Source of the DNA: CBDEGU01 sp965238045
GTDB taxonomy: Bacteria > Acidobacteriota > Terriglobia > Bryobacterales > UBA6623
Reading direction: 5' to 3'
DNA length: 64,000 bases
Assembly (NCBI GenBank): GCA_965238045.1
Contig: CBDEGU010000011.1
Coordinates: 620,001 to 684,000, forward strand
Positions 62,642 to 64,000 of the stretch are shown one piece after another. Made by a program: the position numbers and the translations under genes. The stretch's first letter is position 1, and each line of letters starts with the position of its first letter. Under the pieces are notes generated by a model, which did no database searches, was not told the origin of the DNA, and worked only from the letters and a program-made list of their open reading frames with translations.

Positions 62642-64000
62642 ATGAAATCGCTAATTGGTCTTCCACCTTCAGCCTACCTGAAGGTCTCCCAGGAAGCGAA
62701 CGTAGCTCTCTCTGATCTTCCCCAGCTGGTGCAAGAGCTTGAGAACGGGTCTGCGCCCGCTTTTCTGGCCCACCATCGCCCCGATCTTGGTCTCGGATTG
62801 AGTGAGATCGAGATTCGCGCCATCGAGAACCGGCTGCGGCAGTTCCTCGACCTGGAGGACCGGCGGATAACGGTTCTCACCGCCATCGGGCGGCGGGAGC
62901 AGCTCACACCGGAAGTTCGCGAGCGGGTGGAGTCGGCGGTGGATCGCTGGGAACTCGACGATCTCTATCTGCCCTACAAGCCGCGCCGTGGCACGGCGGC
63001 TGATCAGGCGATCGAGGCGGGCCTGGAGCCGCTGACCCGGATCATCGGCGAGCAGGCAAACGAAGGCAAGAACATCGAACAGATCGCCGAAGAGTACGTC
63101 AACGCGGAACGCGGGATCGCCGATGCGCGGCAAGCTCTGCGGGGCGCGCGAGCGATTCTCGCCCGGCAACTGGCCGAAGACGCCGAGATACGCAAGAGCG
63201 TGAGACAACTGGTGCGGCAGGAAGCACAGCTCGTCGTGCATGGCGACGCCGAAACAGCCGATCGCGGCAAACGCAAGTACCGCTCGCTGATCGGATACCG
63301 CGCGAAAGTGCGCAAGGTCGCCTGGCGTCAGATGATGGCGATTCGGCGTGCGGCGCAGGAAGCAGGACTGAGCTACGAAGTCTTGCTGCCGGAAAACAAG
63401 GTGGTTGCACTCCTGCTGGCCGGCCGGTTGGAAGAACGTCGCGATACGACCTGCCTGCAAATCGGCGCGGCCGCCTGCGAGGCGTTCCACCAATATCTTG
63501 CGCCGGCCTTTGCCAGAGAGATCGTGCAGCGACTCAACGAGCGCTGTGATTCCGAAGCAATCCGGTCCTACCAGAAAACGTTTCGTCGAATTCTGATGAC
63601 TCCGGCGGCCGGCCCCCTCCGCACCGTCGGCATTGAAACCGGGCGGCCCGGCGGATGGCGAGCCGCGGTTGTGGACACGGATGGCCGTTTTCTTGAAGGC
63701 GCGATCATTTTTCCAGACGGCAAAAACCCAAAAAGAAAAAGCGCTGGCGCCCTCGCCGAGACCGCGACCCCCGAGACCAGCGACCCCGAGCACTCCGAAA
63801 CGAGTACGGCTCCGCGGGCCAGCGAAGCGAACGAGCCGGACCGCGGCGCCGAGTCCGCGGTGGAAGAGTCGGCGCCCGAATTGGCACAAAGCTCGCCCCC
63901 ATTGTCGGGAGCCCCGGAAGGCGAAGCGCAAGCCGCCGCCGCGGCTACCGAAGTCGAAGTCCCGGCCCAGGACGAGGCGGCTCCCGCTGCGGACCAGTCC
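62642..64000 (+). CDS. tex: Tex-like RNA-binding transcription accessory protein, 3' end outside window
   Basis: The frame is open from ATG 62642 to the window end (453 codons). The N-terminal Tex_N domain is clear: LENGSAPAFLAHHRPDLGLG, ENRLRQFLDLEDRRITVLTA, DRWELDDLYLPYKPRRGTAA, EAGLEPL and GARAILARQLAEDAEIRKSV. A YqgF/RNase-H-like start follows (LRTVGIETGRPGGWRAAVVD). From about residue 360 a long Glu/Ala/Pro/Ser-rich low-complexity tract appears (ESAVEESAPELAQSSPPLSG), inserted where standard Tex continues its YqgF domain. Tex binds RNA via a C-terminal S1 domain, which lies beyond the window. Confidence 0.85.
   Translation, partial: MKSLIGLPPSAYLKVSQEANVALSDLPQLVQELENGSAPAFLAHHRPDLGLGLSEIEIRAIENRLRQFLDLEDRRITVLTAIGRREQLTPEVRERVESAVDRWELDDLYLPYKPRRGTAADQAIEAGLEPLTRIIGEQANEGKNIEQIAEEYVNAERGIADARQALRGARAILARQLAEDAEIRKSVRQLVRQEAQLVVHGDAETADRGKRKYRSLIGYRAKVRKVAWRQMMAIRRAAQEAGLSYEVLLPENKVVALLLAGRLEERRDTTCLQIGAAACEAFHQYLAPAFAREIVQRLNERCDSEAIRSYQKTFRRILMTPAAGPLRTVGIETGRPGGWRAAVVDTDGRFLEGAIIFPDGKNPKRKSAGALAETATPETSDPEHSETSTAPRASEANEPDRGAESAVEESAPELAQSSPPLSGAPEGEAQAAAAATEVEVPAQDEAAPAADQS

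Noticed and set aside
1..64000. Search for CRISPR arrays, tRNA, rRNA and riboswitches
   Set aside because: No regularly spaced repeats, no cloverleaf-like sequence and no conserved riboswitch core were recognised by eye; an automated scan could still find weak ones.

Overview
The window is high-GC, roughly 60-63 percent by eye, and reads like a chromosomal segment of a soil Acidobacteriota, probably the Bryobacterales/Solibacter side. The reasons are the mixture of a DUF1552/DUF1592 pair, an ECF sigma factor next to a zinc-ribbon Ser/Thr kinase, a tandem DUF507 protein, a remnant of a MacB/FtsX-type permease, many secreted beta-propeller and metallohydrolase proteins, and abundant decayed insertion sequences. 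Planctomycetota or Verrucomicrobiota cannot be excluded from sequence alone. No tRNA, rRNA or CRISPR array was seen.

Layout. 1-5.1 kb: a partial GMC oxidoreductase with a cysteine cluster, a DinB remnant, a PPOX protein and an alpha/beta hydrolase divergent from a sigma-54 activator. 5.1-11.6 kb: a degraded zone with a frameshifted RAYT transposase, an amidohydrolase, fused remnants of an FtsX permease and a DUF1111 cytochrome, the ECF/kinase pair, short dispersed repeats and a truncated IS110. 11.8-22.8 kb: housekeeping and metabolism (xylulokinase, DUF507, nitronate monooxygenase, a VWA-histidine kinase-response regulator operon, and def-fmt-argJ).

22.9-31.4 kb is the most foreign-looking block. 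A complete IS1595 element interrupts a small secreted-protein gene on one side and truncates a phage-tail-like gene on the other. Two large tail genes follow (750 and 1316 codons), then a cut third tail gene, an IS630 remnant and a broken macro-domain gene. 31.4-34.9 kb holds a hypothetical gene, a phosphofructokinase with the residues of the pyrophosphate-dependent type, and an IS1380 element whose transposase carries an amber codon.

34.9-64 kb: a GAF-PAS histidine kinase with a coupled response regulator, the DUF1592-DUF1552 pair, a giant M36 protease with three LamG-like repeats, a rhamnonate-dehydratase-like enolase-superfamily protein, an iron alcohol dehydrogenase, an ANL enzyme, two tandem PQQ-like propellers, alanine racemase, a HEAT/barrel-sandwich protein, a TPR protein, an FAH-family enzyme, an amidohydrolase, an FG-GAP lipoprotein and the 5' part of tex.

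Two fold-back elements of about 183 bp (47.1 and 62.5 kb) share their ends with the IS1380 element, so they look like a MITE family mobilised by it. The strongest candidates for new biology are this IS1380/MITE set, the IS-bracketed tail-tip cassette, the VWA two-component operon with its candidate operator, and the barrel-sandwich domain inserted in a HEAT-repeat protein.
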